Shown here: piece by piece, positions 1 to 10,954 of the stretch | Layout of the letters: the number at the start of each line of letters is the position of its first letter | Numbering within the stretch: position 1 is the first letter of the stretch | Source: Lolium rigidum | Lineage: Eukaryota; Streptophyta; Magnoliopsida; Poales; Poaceae | Length of the DNA: 64,000 nt | Assembly: GCF_022539505.1 (NCBI RefSeq) | Contig: NC_061508.1 | Span: 60,831,754-60,895,753 of the forward strand | Reading direction: 5' to 3' | Notes under the pieces: model-generated | The model's database searches: none | Told to the model about the DNA's origin: nothing | Seen by the model: only the letters and a program-made list of their open reading frames with translations | Made by a program: the position numbers and the translations under genes

Positions 1-2280
1 ATTAGTGATCTTGGATGGCAATCGTTTTTCCATGATGTATTTGATGCTAGAGGAAGCAGCAGTACGTAGAGGGATTGTATGCTTGTTTTTCTGTCCATTT
101 TTTGGCTCCAGATCCTTCTTCAATGATATTCTTCTCCCTCGTCTCTTGCATCCATGAGTTGGTCATTCCTCAATTTGCTTATTTTCTCCTCTTCAACCTC
201 CTTTAATGGAGGACCTTCAGGTTGAAGCAGCAGTACGTAGAGGGGATTAGTGATGTTCTTCCCTCAAGCTGTTGTCCAGTGCCCATCGAAGGGCCTTTAC
301 TTAGCAGCTAGAGCATAGGCTTCTAAAAAATCCAGAGCGTCTGTGGCCAGTTCTCCCTCTCACACGGTTAAAAAGAAAGTTCTTGCTCTTAATTTCATTC
401 CAGATAATGGTCTATTGGAGCGGCTTTCCATTCGCTGGACTAACTGAGTTATAGCCTGTGATGCTTTTTACCTCAGGTTTAATACTAGTATAATATAGCA
501 TGGTTTCTATCTTAAAAAAAATAATTGTGCTATCTGAAGCGAGAGATGGTGCTGGATCAGATAGAAGATTCTTTTTGTTTCAGAAATTTGTTGCAAGAGA
601 TTTTGGAGGTTGGGAAAAAGCAAGTATGTGAGCCAGAAGGCATCGCACACGTGCATCGCCATTCGTGCCAGCACTTGCTGCTTACTGCTTATTTGCTGAC
701 AGCTTATTGCGAGCTGCGCGGCAGCCGGAAACCTCGACGTCTCGTACATACTCGGAATGGTATGATCGATTTTCTCAGTAACAAAAACACCATCTCCTCG
801 TTTTTGCCTCTTCAATCGTCTGGAAAACCTGTCCTGCCCGCGGGAGAAATATGCAACCGTCTCCCCTGCCACCTGATTCACGTAAAGCCTTCTCAACTGC
901 GCCGTAATTCCAAGCAGCTCGAAGTCTCGGCCCGCACGGCAACCTGTAAAAAAAAGAAAGGCTAGCATTTGAGTGGAAAGATCGTTGGCAGAATATCCAT
1001 ATTAGGCAGGAAGAAATCAAAAATGTGTGGGCGAAGAACAGAAATTAAGCACCCATCTGCTGGGACAGCAGACGACATCGCGAATCCACGGATGGTTTGC
1101 TCGGAAAGAAATGTTGTACTAGCTCAGCCACATAAAAATGTGAGAGCTAAATCATAACAGTGCGATGTGCTAAATCCTACTGCTAATTGCACCACCACAA
1201 AGCAACGTCTACCATTTACCAAATACCATGGACTTCCGTAGGACATATTTTTTAGTTTGAACCGTACCGTGCCGATGAAAATGTGTGAAAACTAGTAAAA
1301 AATCACACATTGCATACGGTATGGCTAGCAACCGTCACCAGCTACCGTCGCCGGTGCAAATTGTCAAAAGGAGTAAAAAATGCTAAATTTTCACACGACG
1401 GATGGTCATCACCGTGGCCGACACAATGTGTGAAATCATGTTAAAAAAGGTGTTGGAAAGTTGTGGCAGCTTTTTTCCCTGCCGTATTAGACTGCATGCA
1501 ATCACGGAGCACAAACGTCCGTTCAGTAAAAGTGCTCCTGGGTATTTGATCTGGCCATGAGTAGAATCTGAACTCCTTCTATCCAACGGCTGCTACCCTA
1601 TGCATAGGTACCACCCTTGGTAGTAAATCCGCGTCGATATATATTATATCATAGTAAATAAATAACAAATTAGAAAAAAATCAGCACGAATTACGAAGTC
1701 ACTACCGGTCGGATGATGCCCGGTAGGAACCGGCTCCGTCAGAAAATCCTCTCTCTAGGGTGTTGTTCTTTTTGTTGTGACTGTTTTTCCCCGGGTTTTC
1801 CTCCATTTCATTTTTGAATAACAACTAAATATGCTCTCAACAACTTACGGGAAGAAGTCGAAGAAGCATTACCTTTCTTTTGAGGACGAAATGACAAAAG
1901 TACCTCTCCCAAACTCACACGTGCTCTCCATATGATCATTTGTTATGGGGCAGAGGCTAAATTGGTACGCAGTAATCCTAGACTTACGGACACACTGTTG
2001 CCTACGGAAATTGCACGGTGAATTGATTGGCCGTGTTTTGAATCCGTAAGAAAATTATGCAGGAATTGTCCATACACGTAGCATTTCCCATTGATACCTC
2101 ACCATGTGTGGAAGTGCTAAGACTTGGAGTCGTTTTCGTCTGCCTGTCGCACGGAGAAGCTAGCTGGATCGAGGAAGCTATGTATAAGAGCGTTTCCTTT
2201 ATTCTGTTGAATATAAATATAGTGTCTAGCCTTTTTTCAGTAAATCGGTCTTTTGAGATAATTGGCTAGTACATAAATCC
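1..2280. other. Intergenic DNA with no recognisable gene
   Basis: Both strands carry only moderate open frames (the longest are about 150 codons at 507-968 minus and 525-965 plus). They overlap each other, show no family motif, and have no convincing promoter or splice structure. A short phrase (AGCAGCAGTACGTAGAGG) occurs twice, near 54 and 224. A stretch at about 1836-1920 resembles one at 61950-62045, so at least part of this block is dispersed repeat. I see no TIR, LTR end or RNA gene. Confidence 0.5.
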
Positions 2281-2430
2281 TATATATTGAACATTGAAAA
2301 CCAAATGTTTACGGGAGAAGCAAACAGGAAAAAAAATTATGCGGCATGTGCACCGAACCCATGATAAGAACTATATATTCAACATCAAAAACCAAATGTT
2401 TCCACGAGAAGCAAACATGCACCCGGCCAT
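2281..2430. repeat. Imperfect direct duplication, period about 90 bp
   Basis: A phrase containing AACCAAATGTTT followed by GAGAAGCAAACA occurs at about 2281-2330 and again at about 2372-2420, each preceded by ATATATT. The duplication lies just downstream of the stop codon of the minus-strand acyltransferase gene, so it may fall in its 3' untranslated region. No function is inferred. Confidence 0.6.
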
Positions 2431-2517
2431 GGCGCATCCACCAGGATGGAGCACACAGGCTCCAACTGAAAGTTAAGCAAGCGGAAGGACCGAAGGAAAT
2501 AGGAAATACAATCGTAG

Positions 2518-4456
2518 CTAAGATAACTGAGGCTTCACAGTGTTTAACAGCTTCTCCACCTCAGCGGCGAACCGATCCATTGCCAGCCGGGGCAGCACGA
2601 CCGGCACGGCAACTGCGTCGTCCCCACCGCGATCCTTGACGGCGATGAAGAAACTCAGACCGAAGGCAGCGTCGGCTGGGCCAGCGTAAACCGGCTCGCC
2701 CCACCCGAAGTCGACGCGGTGAAACCCGAGACGTCGGGCGTCAGAGATCACCAACATGTTGGCCGGCCACAAGTACCGCCGGCCGAGCAGCACCATCTCG
2801 TCGATCATGGAACGAACGTATTCGGCGGTCACCGCGGCCTTGGCCCGCCGCACCAGCGCCACGGCGTCGCCCAGCGAGCCGCCACGTAGCGCCGCCGGGT
2901 CGACCAGCACCGTGGAGTGCACAATAGCGTTGCCGTAGTATCCCGTGGGTAGGCTCATCTCGGCGGCGGCGCTCCTCAAGTTAGTGACAAAAACCAGCGA
3001 CGCAGTCCCGCCTGGAGGGAGCTCAAGCGCGGCGGTGCGAGCACGCCAGAGGAACGCGGCGAGGGCCTCGAAGGTGGTGGCGGTGTCGCGGAGGAGGCTT
3101 TTCTTGATGGCGGTGAGGTCCGATGCGCCGAAAGTGAAAGAACGCATGACCATATCGCCGGCCGGCGGAGGCGGCTCAAGTAGTTGGTCCAACTCGCGGT
3201 GTGTAAAGGACGGCGCAGGCGGGTCGCGCACCTCGAGGAGCTCGCGGGACCAGACGGGCTCGACGGTCGTCGACGGGAGACCTCGTGCGAGCTCCGCCAT
3301 GGCGTTCATGAACTGGGCGATGCCGATCCCGTCGCAGATGGTGTGGTTGAAGCGGAGCGCGAATATGAAGCTGCCGCACAGCAGACGCGTTACCTAGTCG
3401 ATCGTCGCCAGTTCTGGTTAGATTAGATCATGTATCCATGCAATACTTCAATAAAAAAATTAGTCTCTGTAACTGCGCGTTCTGCTTGTTCAAGGATGTC
3501 ATCGAAGTCTATTCATCATGCTACCTAATTTCAGTTAATACTTGACGATATTCTATTGAAAATTGCAACTTTTTCCAATCCAAATTAATTGATGTAGGTT
3601 TAGACAAAATGTTTAATAAATTTATCTAGGTTCAATAAGATCTATGATTGGGCGAAAACCTAAGATCTATGAGTGTGGATTTTCTTCATGATAAAATCCT
3701 AAGATTTATTTTCAAGAAAAAAAATCCGAAGACTTATGATTGAGAGACGATGACACGTGTGTACTATTTTTTTTGTTGGAGACATCATTTTTAGAGAACT
3801 TAAACTTTAGGTGTTATCACGGTGGGGTTTGTGCTGCGGCTATAAGAACTACTACACCACTAGAACCTATTTTTAGAATGTTGCTGTAGATATCGAATGT
3901 AATTGGTATTTTCACGATATATATATTAATTTTATCAGGAAAAAATGCTAGTTTCAGTAAACCTTCCAGGATCAGATAGTATTGTAATTACCTGTATAAG
4001 TAGCAAGGGAGAGTTAAGCACGCTGCTGGAGCCCTCCACGTCGAAGAGCAGCTGATCCCAGCAAGGGAACGGCGGCCTGAGCCCGACCGCCTCCAGCTCT
4101 GCCAGCCGCACGTCAGCGTCGGCCTCCACGAAGAGCACCCCCTCGCCGGTGCAGTCGACCACCAGCTTCCCATCCTCAGCCTCCCTGAGCCGACCGGCCA
4201 ACGGGTAGTAGCGCACCAGCGCCTCGCCGAGCGCGCGTCGGATGACGCCGGCCGGGTCGACGCCGTCGTCTCCGCCGCGGTAAAAGAGGGCCAAGGACAC
4301 ATGCACGCGCAAGTCTTCCATGTCGTCGAGGTCCGACAGACGCTTCGTCTCCCGGGGCGTATGGGCAGCCGGGCCGACGAGCTCCGGGTCACGCCGGCGC
4401 ACGGCGTAGGCCAGCGTCGCCGGCGTGTGCACCCGCTCCTTGGTCTGCTTTAGCAT
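2518..4456 (-). CDS. BAHD-family acyl-CoA-dependent acyltransferase (two exons)
   Basis: Exon 1 is 3992-4456 and exon 2 is 2518-3393, with a 598-bp GT-AG intron at 3394-3991. The product is 446 residues, normal for the family. BAHD enzymes are soluble cytosolic proteins that move an acyl group from a CoA thioester to an alcohol or amine. The N-terminal part carries the RRRDPELVGPAAHTPRETK and LSDLDD phrases. The catalytic HxxxD is HTICD near residue 175, early in exon 2, and DFGWG lies near residue 380. The intron falls after LLLIQ and before VTRLLCG, the conserved intron site of many BAHD genes. The N-terminal phrases resemble the benzyl alcohol benzoyltransferase/HSR201-like clade, but the substrate cannot be read from sequence. 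The start at 4456 gives a normal N-terminus; an in-frame ATG at 4666 would add 70 residues. No lesion is seen. Confidence 0.9.
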
Positions 4457-4695
4457 ATCCACGGGCGGAGTTAGCTTGTGAGTAGAGCCATCTGAGCTGA
4501 GTTGACGAGGCCGGCAGGGGTTCACCCATGGAGATCGTTGCTCCTTCCTGCTGTAATTTCTGTGGAGGATGCTGGGCAGAGCCCGGGCAGCTGCCCTCGC
4601 TCGCCAGACTATAGCCCCGCAGCTGAGCATAGCTAGGATGGTCTCGGAGCAAGTTGGAAGCAACAACTACTACCCTGTTGGCTTCCAGAGTTCTG

Positions 4696-4710
4696 CACGT
4701 GTACTTATAG
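4696..4710 (-). promoter_or_regulatory. TATA box and G-box-like motif upstream of the BAHD gene
   Basis: On the minus strand CTATAAGT lies at 4703-4710, followed at once by CACGTG (4696-4701). A TATA box here would place initiation near 4675. That leaves a leader of about 220 bases before the preferred ATG at 4456. The CACGTG core could be a G-box, but it sits downstream of the TATA motif, so its role is uncertain. Confidence 0.45.
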
Positions 4711-4928
4711 TACATCAATGTGAGATTGTAAGCGGCTACAGAACATCGCTCCTACTAGCGGCGCGACGCATTTTAATGTTCGTTTGCGTCGCGGTACGGA
4801 CGTAAAAATGATCGTTTTTATCCGCGCGTCCGTTTGCGTGGGGTCTGCTCTAGCGGGGCGACGTATTTTTTTTTCTTTTTTTTTTCCTCTTCTTCATTTA
4901 AACATAGTTTCAAATATAACATTTTAAA

Positions 4929-4995
4929 ACATGATTTTACACAAACTAACACATAGTTTGGAACATGGTTTACACAAACTAACACATAGTTTGAA
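4929..4995. repeat. Two-unit tandem repeat of about 34 bp
   Basis: The core ACACAAACTAACACATAGTT occurs twice in direct tandem, each copy preceded by an ACATG phrase, and a third partial start (ACCATGATGG) follows. It lies in the left subterminal part of the B3-carrying transposon, after a poly-T tract at about 4866-4890. Confidence 0.7.
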
Positions 4996-5231
4996 CCATG
5001 ATGGACACAAATATAATTTGTTTTTTAAAAAGCCAGTTGTGTTGATTTCCGTATGTTCACTGCCAAGAAAGAACATTCGAGGGCACACCCAATCACCCAA
5101 ACTGGAAAATCCAGCGGGAGGAGATGGTGCCCTTGTTGGTTCTACCGATGAGGCGAACATCCAGAAACCTCGACTACTGGCTTCGTCTGGCCCGTAGCTA
5201 GATTCGATGCAAAGAAAGAACACTCGACATT

Positions 5232-5718
5232 CTAACTATCGGTGTCGGAGCCAGAGTCGTCGGTGTGGTAGTGCCTGCGGCAGGCTGTGTCGTCGAACAC
5301 CTTGACGATCATCTCGCCGTCCCCCTCGTAGAGGAAGGTGAGCTGGCAGCCGGGCTCGAGCTCGAGGTCACGGGCGAACTTGTCCCACCCCGTGTGCAGG
5401 TACATCTTGCCCTGCCCGTCGAACATGACCTCCACGGTCCAGCGGCAGAAGTTGCAGCTGGCCTCCTATAGCTGTAACTGCGCCGACTCGACGCCGTCGA
5501 CGAACTCGGCGAACTTGTCCGGTAGCCTCTTGATGGCGAGTGGGTCGTCGTCGATGCGGAGGAGGAACTCGAAGCAGCGCTCCTTGCGAGGACGAGGAGG
5601 GCGCAGGCGACGACGAGCGTGGGGCCGTAGCTGCTCCACCACGGCGGCCCCTGCCCCGGCCACGGGGGCGCCCAGGGCCGCGGCCTCGACCGCCTCGCCG
5701 GCCACCAGGACCGGCCAT
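5232..5718 (-). pseudogene. B3 DNA-binding-domain protein fragment with in-frame stop
   Basis: On the minus strand one frame runs from about 5705 through ERCFEFLLRIDDDPLAIKRL and LPDKFAEF to a TAG at 5466-5468. The same frame then continues with VEVMFDGQGKMYLHTGW, DKFARDLELEPG, VKVFDDTACRRHYH and an acidic tail DDSGSDTDS, ending at 5232. This order (LPDKF start, GW-x-F-A turn, VKVFD strand, CRRHYH end) is typical of plant B3 transcription-factor domains. The only ATG near the 5' end (5718) is in another frame, so the start is also damaged. It lies inside a TIR element and is most likely a captured or element-borne copy, now inactive unless the stop is an assembly error. Confidence 0.7.
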
Positions 5719-5833
5719 GGACTTCCTCGCGGGCTTGGCTGCGTCGCAGGAACACCTAGGCAGCGCTACGGTCGAGCTTTGTGGCGGCTAGGGTTTCTTT
5801 GGAGGAGTGGATGAGGAAGAAGAACGCGCGGCC

Positions 5834-5843
5834 CTTTATATAG
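5834..5843 (-). promoter_or_regulatory. TATA box upstream of the B3 fragment
   Basis: The minus strand reads CTATATAAAG here, about 115-125 bases upstream of the first possible start near 5718. The spacing and GC-rich flanks fit a grass core promoter, so the element seems to have taken promoter and coding sequence together. Confidence 0.5.
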
Positions 5844-6242
5844 GCCGGCGGCATGCGGTGGCCGCGGGACGCGTGGCGTCGCAATTAACGTGGTTGGCGA
5901 AGGTGGGCGGCCGCTCGGCAGCCGAGCCATCGTCGCCATTAACGTGGCGCAGAGTGCCGAAGCGACGCGGCGGCGCAGTCGCTGGCGCGTTTGAGAAGAC
6001 GCATCGACGCAGGGTCGCTGCCAGGCGGGCCCAACGAAACGTCCGCTAGACGCGAGCGGACGTTTCCGGACGTCCGCAGAGACGCATCCGAGGCACATAT
6101 TTGGGCCAGGTTTGCCTCTCCGCGGACGGCCCGGTCACTTTGCATCGCCCCGCTGGAAGTGGTGCCAGACGCATTTCCGGTCACGGCGGACGAAAACGGT
6201 CGCTGAGCGTCCGTTTGCGTCGCGCCGCTGTAGATGCCCTTA

Positions 6243-7197
6243 CCCGACGAGGTGGGATGAGAGGCACCCAGCTGTAAATTCCATCCTGCCTGGAATCGAT
6301 CCATCGATTGAAAGAAGCGCGCGCAAAATATGTTGTATTATGAACTATATAAAAAAGAAAAACTTATGACAAAACTATCCATATATACGACCATAAATTT
6401 GTTTTTTTTCATGTAGCTCAAAATACAACACAATTTCTTCCGAAACTTCGCATGAGTATTCCGGATATACGAGTGTATTTAGGAAATAAATTTTATGAAC
6501 TTATTGAAACATTAACGTAAAATTTACAAATATTTCAAAAACCAGTAGCACTGGTACTCACTTTCATCAAATCTTCTGTCGACTAATAAAATGTATATGC
6601 TTTGCATGTGGTGGTCTGTGTAATATCACCGCTGCTTTTTGTGTGCAGGGGACCATTGGGTTTTCTCGTTTCAAAGATATCATTGGAATTTCCCTTTTCT
6701 CGATATCATTTGTTTTATCTCAATGCAATGGAACCGGCCGTGTTGATCCATGTTGCTCTATACCAAGATATATCGCAATTATACGTTATTGGCAAATAAT
6801 CCTATTAATTGTGGTAGTCGATGTACCCGTCAATTACGATATGCCATGATTTCGTAGCACATGCACTATTCACTATGAAGGTTCATGATTTTGTTTTTGT
6901 TTTGCGCACATCAAGATGTAACTCATCATTAATACTCGCAAAGATGCATCCTATGTATTTTTCAGGACTTTCATAACTTAAAGGTAGATTATTTTATCAT
7001 TTATTTTTATTTTTGGAGCCTAGAGTCAAAGATCCATATTCCAAACCTTGGCAGCCCTATCAAATCAAAATAGCCTATATTTTATTTCATGCTCACGTAA
7101 AAGCAAAGTCCATAGTGACATGGTGAAAATTTCGCACATAATCATTATGAACAATCAAGGGAGCAAAGGCGTCAACAATGAAAATGACCAAAAGAAA
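6243..7197. other. AT-rich intergenic DNA, nothing recognised
   Basis: No open frame above about 75 codons, no terminal repeat and no RNA gene is evident between the two DNA transposons. GTGTGCAG near 6640 followed by a short open stretch resembles a splice acceptor, but no matching exon is recognisable. Confidence 0.5.
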
Positions 7198-7199
7198 TA

Positions 7200-7809
7200 C
7201 TCCCTCCGATCCGAAAAAAGTGTCCGAAGGCACAGTATAATAACATTTTACAATACACCCCTTCCAAATTAATCAAAACAAGATTAGCGACCAGCACTTT
7301 CACGAACAGAACAATGGCCGGGAACAGCCTCCTCGCCCCGGTCCAGTCACATCCCGTCCTCTCCGCAGGGACAGAGTGCGGCGTCGAGGAGCAGACCCCC
7401 CTCGCGGACGCGGGCCACCGGAACCAGAGCGGAGCGGGCAGCCGTAGGCGGCGGCCGGTGACCGGCGCGGGGATCTGGGCCGCGTGCGGCTGGGGTGGCG
7501 GCGGCCGGTGACAAGCGGGGGAGCTGCGCCGCTGGGGTGGCGGCGGCCGGCGGCCGGCGACCGGCGCGGGGAGCTGCGCTGCGTGCGGCTGGGGCGGCGA
7601 CGGTGGCTTTGATGAGGAGGGAGGCGTCGGTGGGGATGGGCGGACGCGGCTTTGAGGAGGACGCGGCTTCGGGCGTGCGTTGCGTGCGCGAGATGGGAGA
7701 TGGCGTGCGTTGGTTTGGTTCCGTTTAGGAGTGCGGGATAAGGAAAAATAAAACTCTTGGGCTTGTTTGCAAAATCGCCTTTCAGACACTTTTTTCGGAT
7801 CGGAGGGAG
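7200..7809. mobile_element. Stowaway/Mariner-type element with GC-rich internal insert
   Basis: The ends are inverted repeats of about 25 bp beginning CTCCCTCCGATCCGAAAAAA on both strands. They are flanked by the TA dinucleotide (7198-7199 and 7810-7811), the Tc1/Mariner target duplication. Stowaway MITEs are usually AT-rich and below 500 bp. This one is 610 bp and its middle (about 7314-7730) is strongly GC-rich, open on both strands (a 205-codon minus frame spans nearly the element), and holds an internal tandem duplication of a GCGGCGGCCGGTGACCGGCG-like unit. The insert resembles a grass leader or first exon read on the minus strand. No transposase is encoded. Confidence 0.75.
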
Positions 7810-7999
7810 TAAGTAAACTGATGGAACTTATTAAAAATTACAAATTTCTAAATAGGGAAAGGTGAAAATAATGTAAAAAAACAATGGAGTTAGGTAAAGT
7901 TACTTCTGGTTTTTCGTAAATCTTATTTTGTATTCATAATTTGTATAAATAATCCTGTCAGTTGTCCAGTGGCCACATTATCTATTATCTATGTATTAT

Positions 8000-9474
8000 A
8001 TACTAAAAGCAATATACGAATGTCTAATAAAGCCACCACGTTAAGCCACACATCTTAATTATTTTGTTGGTTACAACTAAAGATTAATAGTTATGTAACA
8101 TTATAGTCGTGTTTGACACGTTCGTATAACATGCGAGGTATAACACATGAACTTTAATAAGTATATATATTAATGGTGGATATTTAAAATATCTATGTAT
8201 ATATGGAACATGTATCGGCGCATAACTAACGCGATCAACTAGCACACCTACTGAAAAGAAGAAGTCCGGTAGGCTGCATGTGGACAGCAGAGAAGTCCTG
8301 ATCTTACTCGTTCAGTTAGGCCAACTCTATTTATTATTTAGCTCCATCTGTTTTATGTTTTATGTGAAAGAAAAGAAAAAGAAAACTATACCCTATCTAT
8401 CTATCAGACAGGAGCTACATATCCGTCTGAATGAAAAAAAAATACACAAGCTATCTCCGTTTGAAATAAAGATTAGTTCAATGGAGATAACAGGTGTAGT
8501 TATTTTCTTTGAATTATGTATAGGAGACTAGCTATGCATGCATGGTAAAAATAAAAATAAAAATATATACGCCTCCACATGGTTTTCTGGTTACCATGGA
8601 GAAAAAATACTGCCAAACGAAAATACAGGTATTTATATAATTTTCTCAAATTTAAAGAGTTTGGAAATATTTTGAACAAATTTGAAAATATGTTTGATAA
8701 ATCTCGAGTGGTATTTTCGACAGTACTTTTGGTACCTGTACTCGAATATTATAATGGAGACACTATTTCGACCATACTAAAAGCAATATACAGATGTTTA
8801 ATAAATCAACCACATTAAGCCACACAATCTTAATTATTTTGATGTTTATTTTTAAAACTTACGGCTGTGATTTATCTAGAGTTTAATAGTTACGTAACAT
8901 TATAGTCATGTTTGGCACGTCCGTATAACATGTGAGGTATAACACGTGAACTTTATTAAGTATATATATTAATGGTGGAGATTTAAAATATCTATCTATA
9001 TATGAAATTTGTATAGGCGCATAACAAACGCGATAAAGTAGCACACCTACCAAAAAGAAGAAGTCTGGTAGCCAGCCAGCCGTCCGTTTTCTGTACACAA
9101 AGAATTCCTGATGTTGTACCTTCAGTTAGGCCAACACTATTTATTACTTAGCTCCATCTGTTGTACATTAAAGTAATAAAAAATACTACAAGCTACCTAT
9201 TTATAAGACAGGAGCTACATATCCGTTCGGATGGAAAATAGATACACGAGCTATCTCTATTTTAAATAAAGATTAGTTGAATGGAGATAAGGCGTGTAGT
9301 TATTTTCTTTGAATTGTGTATACATGCATGTCCGATAAAATTAAAAATAAAAATAAATACGCCTACACATGGTTTTCCGGTTACCACCGTAAAAAATACA
9401 GCCAAACGAAAATACAGGTATTTACTTTTCGATTTTTTTGAACGAATTTGAAAATATGTTTGATAAATCGCGAG
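8000..9474. repeat. Old direct tandem duplication (two copies, offset about 770 bp)
   Basis: Copy A is about 8000-8707 and copy B about 8775-9474. Both begin TACTAAAAGCAATATAC. Both run through CATTATAGTC, AAGAAGAAGTC, GTTAGGCCAAC, TAGCTCCATCTG, GGTTTTC and GGTTACCA, and end GTTTGATAAATC followed by CGAG. Many substitutions and small indels separate them, so the event is old. No coding potential or transposon terminus is recognised. Confidence 0.8.
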
Positions 9475-9586
9475 CACTAGTATAGATCGGGCGATCACAC
9501 ACGGCTGAAATGGTATGTTGCACATGATAAACCTACCCATCACTATGCAAAGGTTATTCGATCAATTTTTATTTATTTTCATTCAG

Positions 9587-9716
9587 GAGTGACATGAAGA
9601 AAAGTCCCTCTATCATGTTGGATGTGCCTTTGGATGGGCTTGCGAAACGAATTGCGCAAGTTGGGATAGCTTCTCGCCCCCTTCTAGATCAGCCATCTGA
9701 TGATCCATACACAACG
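9587..9716 (+). CDS. Internal exon of an unrecognised host gene (5' of the giant intron)
   Basis: A good acceptor (TTTCATTCAG) at 9586 precedes 130 bases with one clean frame, followed by a GTAGCT donor at 9717. After one carried-over base it encodes SDMKKSPSIMLDVPLDGLA, then KRIAQVGIASRP and LLDQPSDDPYTT, ending in phase 0. I do not recognise the family. The next exon that fits in phase is at 52346-52405; everything between is intron filled by nested transposons. No convincing earlier exon is seen upstream, so the gene could be a fragment, or short 5' exons may be missed. Confidence 0.55.
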
Positions 9717-9815
9717 GTAGCTGCTCTTATTCCTTGAAACTAAGTTGTTTGAACACGCTGATATCTGTTTTGGGTGTTTTAGCATGCTTACAACGTATCT
9801 TTGTCATTGACCTGC

Positions 9816-10357
9816 TGTCGAGGGTACTCCTCGGCAATGCCTTTCGATTGGGGCTTAGGGTTGATGGAATCCTGCAAGCTGACACGAGTCATCGGTTCAC
9901 AGATAAGCGGGGAGAGCGATTTACCCAGGTTCGGGACCCTCGATGAGGTAAAACCCTTACGTCCTGCCTGTCTGTTCTTGATTATGAGGATATTGGGTTA
10001 CAATGGGGTGCCGAATAGTTCGGCTGAGATCTCGTCGAGATGGCTAAGTGCTATGGTGATCTAGCTCTAAGATTTTGGTGGCTAAGGTTGCTAAGATTGA
10101 TTGTGTCTTCGGCAGCCCCTCTCCTGGCCTTTATATACGAGGTCAAGTCTCAAGAGGTCTAACCGAGTACGACTAGGTTTACAGTAGCTTTAGATCTAAT
10201 CTTTCATTGTTCAGCCGCCTCGTTATCTTGCCTGCCAAAGAATCTTTTGGTGCGCCATCCAAGTGGCCCGCCTTGCCTCCAAGTGCCTTCATGGGCCTCC
10301 AACTGGACAATACGGGATAGGGCAATGTCGGTTACCCGAAGGGTAATGCCCACGTCA
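9816..10357 (-). repeat. 3' LTR of the Tat-lineage element
   Basis: It begins TGTCGAGGGTACTCC and ends CCCACGTCA in plus orientation and matches 51621-52163 along its full length. A target-site copy CCTGC precedes it directly at 9811-9815. Confidence 0.93.
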
Positions 10358-10473
10358 GTAGCCCCCGAGTGTCTAGCCGAACATTGTTCGGGTAGAGACT
10401 GAAGCATGTCTTCTTTTGATGTTCTTCTCTTTTATTGTCCTTGTTCATCTTGAATCAGCATCGTCCTCTTATG

Positions 10474-10954
10474 TCGGGTGCGCGTCAGCGCTCCCGATGG
10501 GAGTAGCCCCCGAGTCTAGGTACGGATGCTTGCAATTCGTACGTAGACTCAAGTTGTACCACTCGAATATTTTTCTCTGCCGAAGTTTTCTGCAGGTCTT
10601 CGTAAGTCATCCGATACATTTTTTTGCTTGCAAGGGATGATGAGTAACGTGCCCAGCTTTGGTTGGTTAACTACCGATGGCAAAACAACGTTACCCTACG
10701 CAGAATCAAGTCCCCGGGCATGATCTTGGAGTGCAAAAAAGTTCTATCGGGTGCGCGTCATGCACTCCCGATGGGAGTAGCCCCCGAGTCTAGGTATGGA
10801 TGCTTGTAATCCGTGCGTAGACTCAGGCCAAGCAACCACCTTTCTCTTCATTTTTCCTTCGGGTCCTTGATTTATCGGGTGCGCGTCAGCGCTCCCGATG
10901 GGGGTAGCCCCCGAGTCTAAGTGCAGATGCCTCACAATCTGTGCTTAGACTCAG
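10474..10954. repeat. Three about 80-bp hairpin-forming units in the Tat 3' untranslated region
   Basis: Units start near 10474, 10746 and 10874. Each reads TCGGGTGCGCGTCA, then CTCCCGATGGG(A/G)GTAG, then CCCCCGAGTCTA, and closes with a GTAGACTC or TTAGACTC phrase. Two inverted-repeat stems can form: ATCGGG with CCCGAT, and GAGTCTA with TAGACTC. The lead-in CAGTAGCCCCCGAGT also follows the LTR directly (10356), and degraded pieces occur near 20893 and 46661. Tandem repeats in the 3' untranslated region are a known habit of Tat elements. Confidence 0.75.

Larger units (their letters stand above)
4742..6239. mobile_element. Degenerate TIR DNA transposon carrying a B3-domain gene
   Basis: The right end, read inward on the minus strand, is GGGCATCTACAGCGGCGCGA and is flanked outside by TTA, as expected for PIF/Harbinger-type insertions. 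The left end has a related but decayed sequence (CTACTAGCGGCGCGACGCA near 4752). Subterminal DNA at both ends is rich in CGTCCGTTTGCGTC-like phrases. Inside lies a minus-strand TATA box and a broken B3-domain reading frame; no transposase is seen. Superfamily assignment rests on the right terminus and TTA only. A Mutator-type Pack element is the alternative. Confidence 0.55.

Noticed and set aside
507..968. 153-codon minus-strand and 146-codon plus-strand frames
   Set aside because: They overlap each other and show no motif, splice structure or promoter.
2945..3426. Plus-strand and other-frame ORFs over the acyltransferase exon
   Set aside because: Shadow frames of the BAHD exon, whose HTICD and DFGWG motifs and splice phase fix the true frame.
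5309..5755. Overlapping Arg/Gly- and Ser-rich frames on both strands over the B3 fragment
   Set aside because: GC-rich shadow frames. Only the frame with VKVFDDTACRRHYH matches a protein family.
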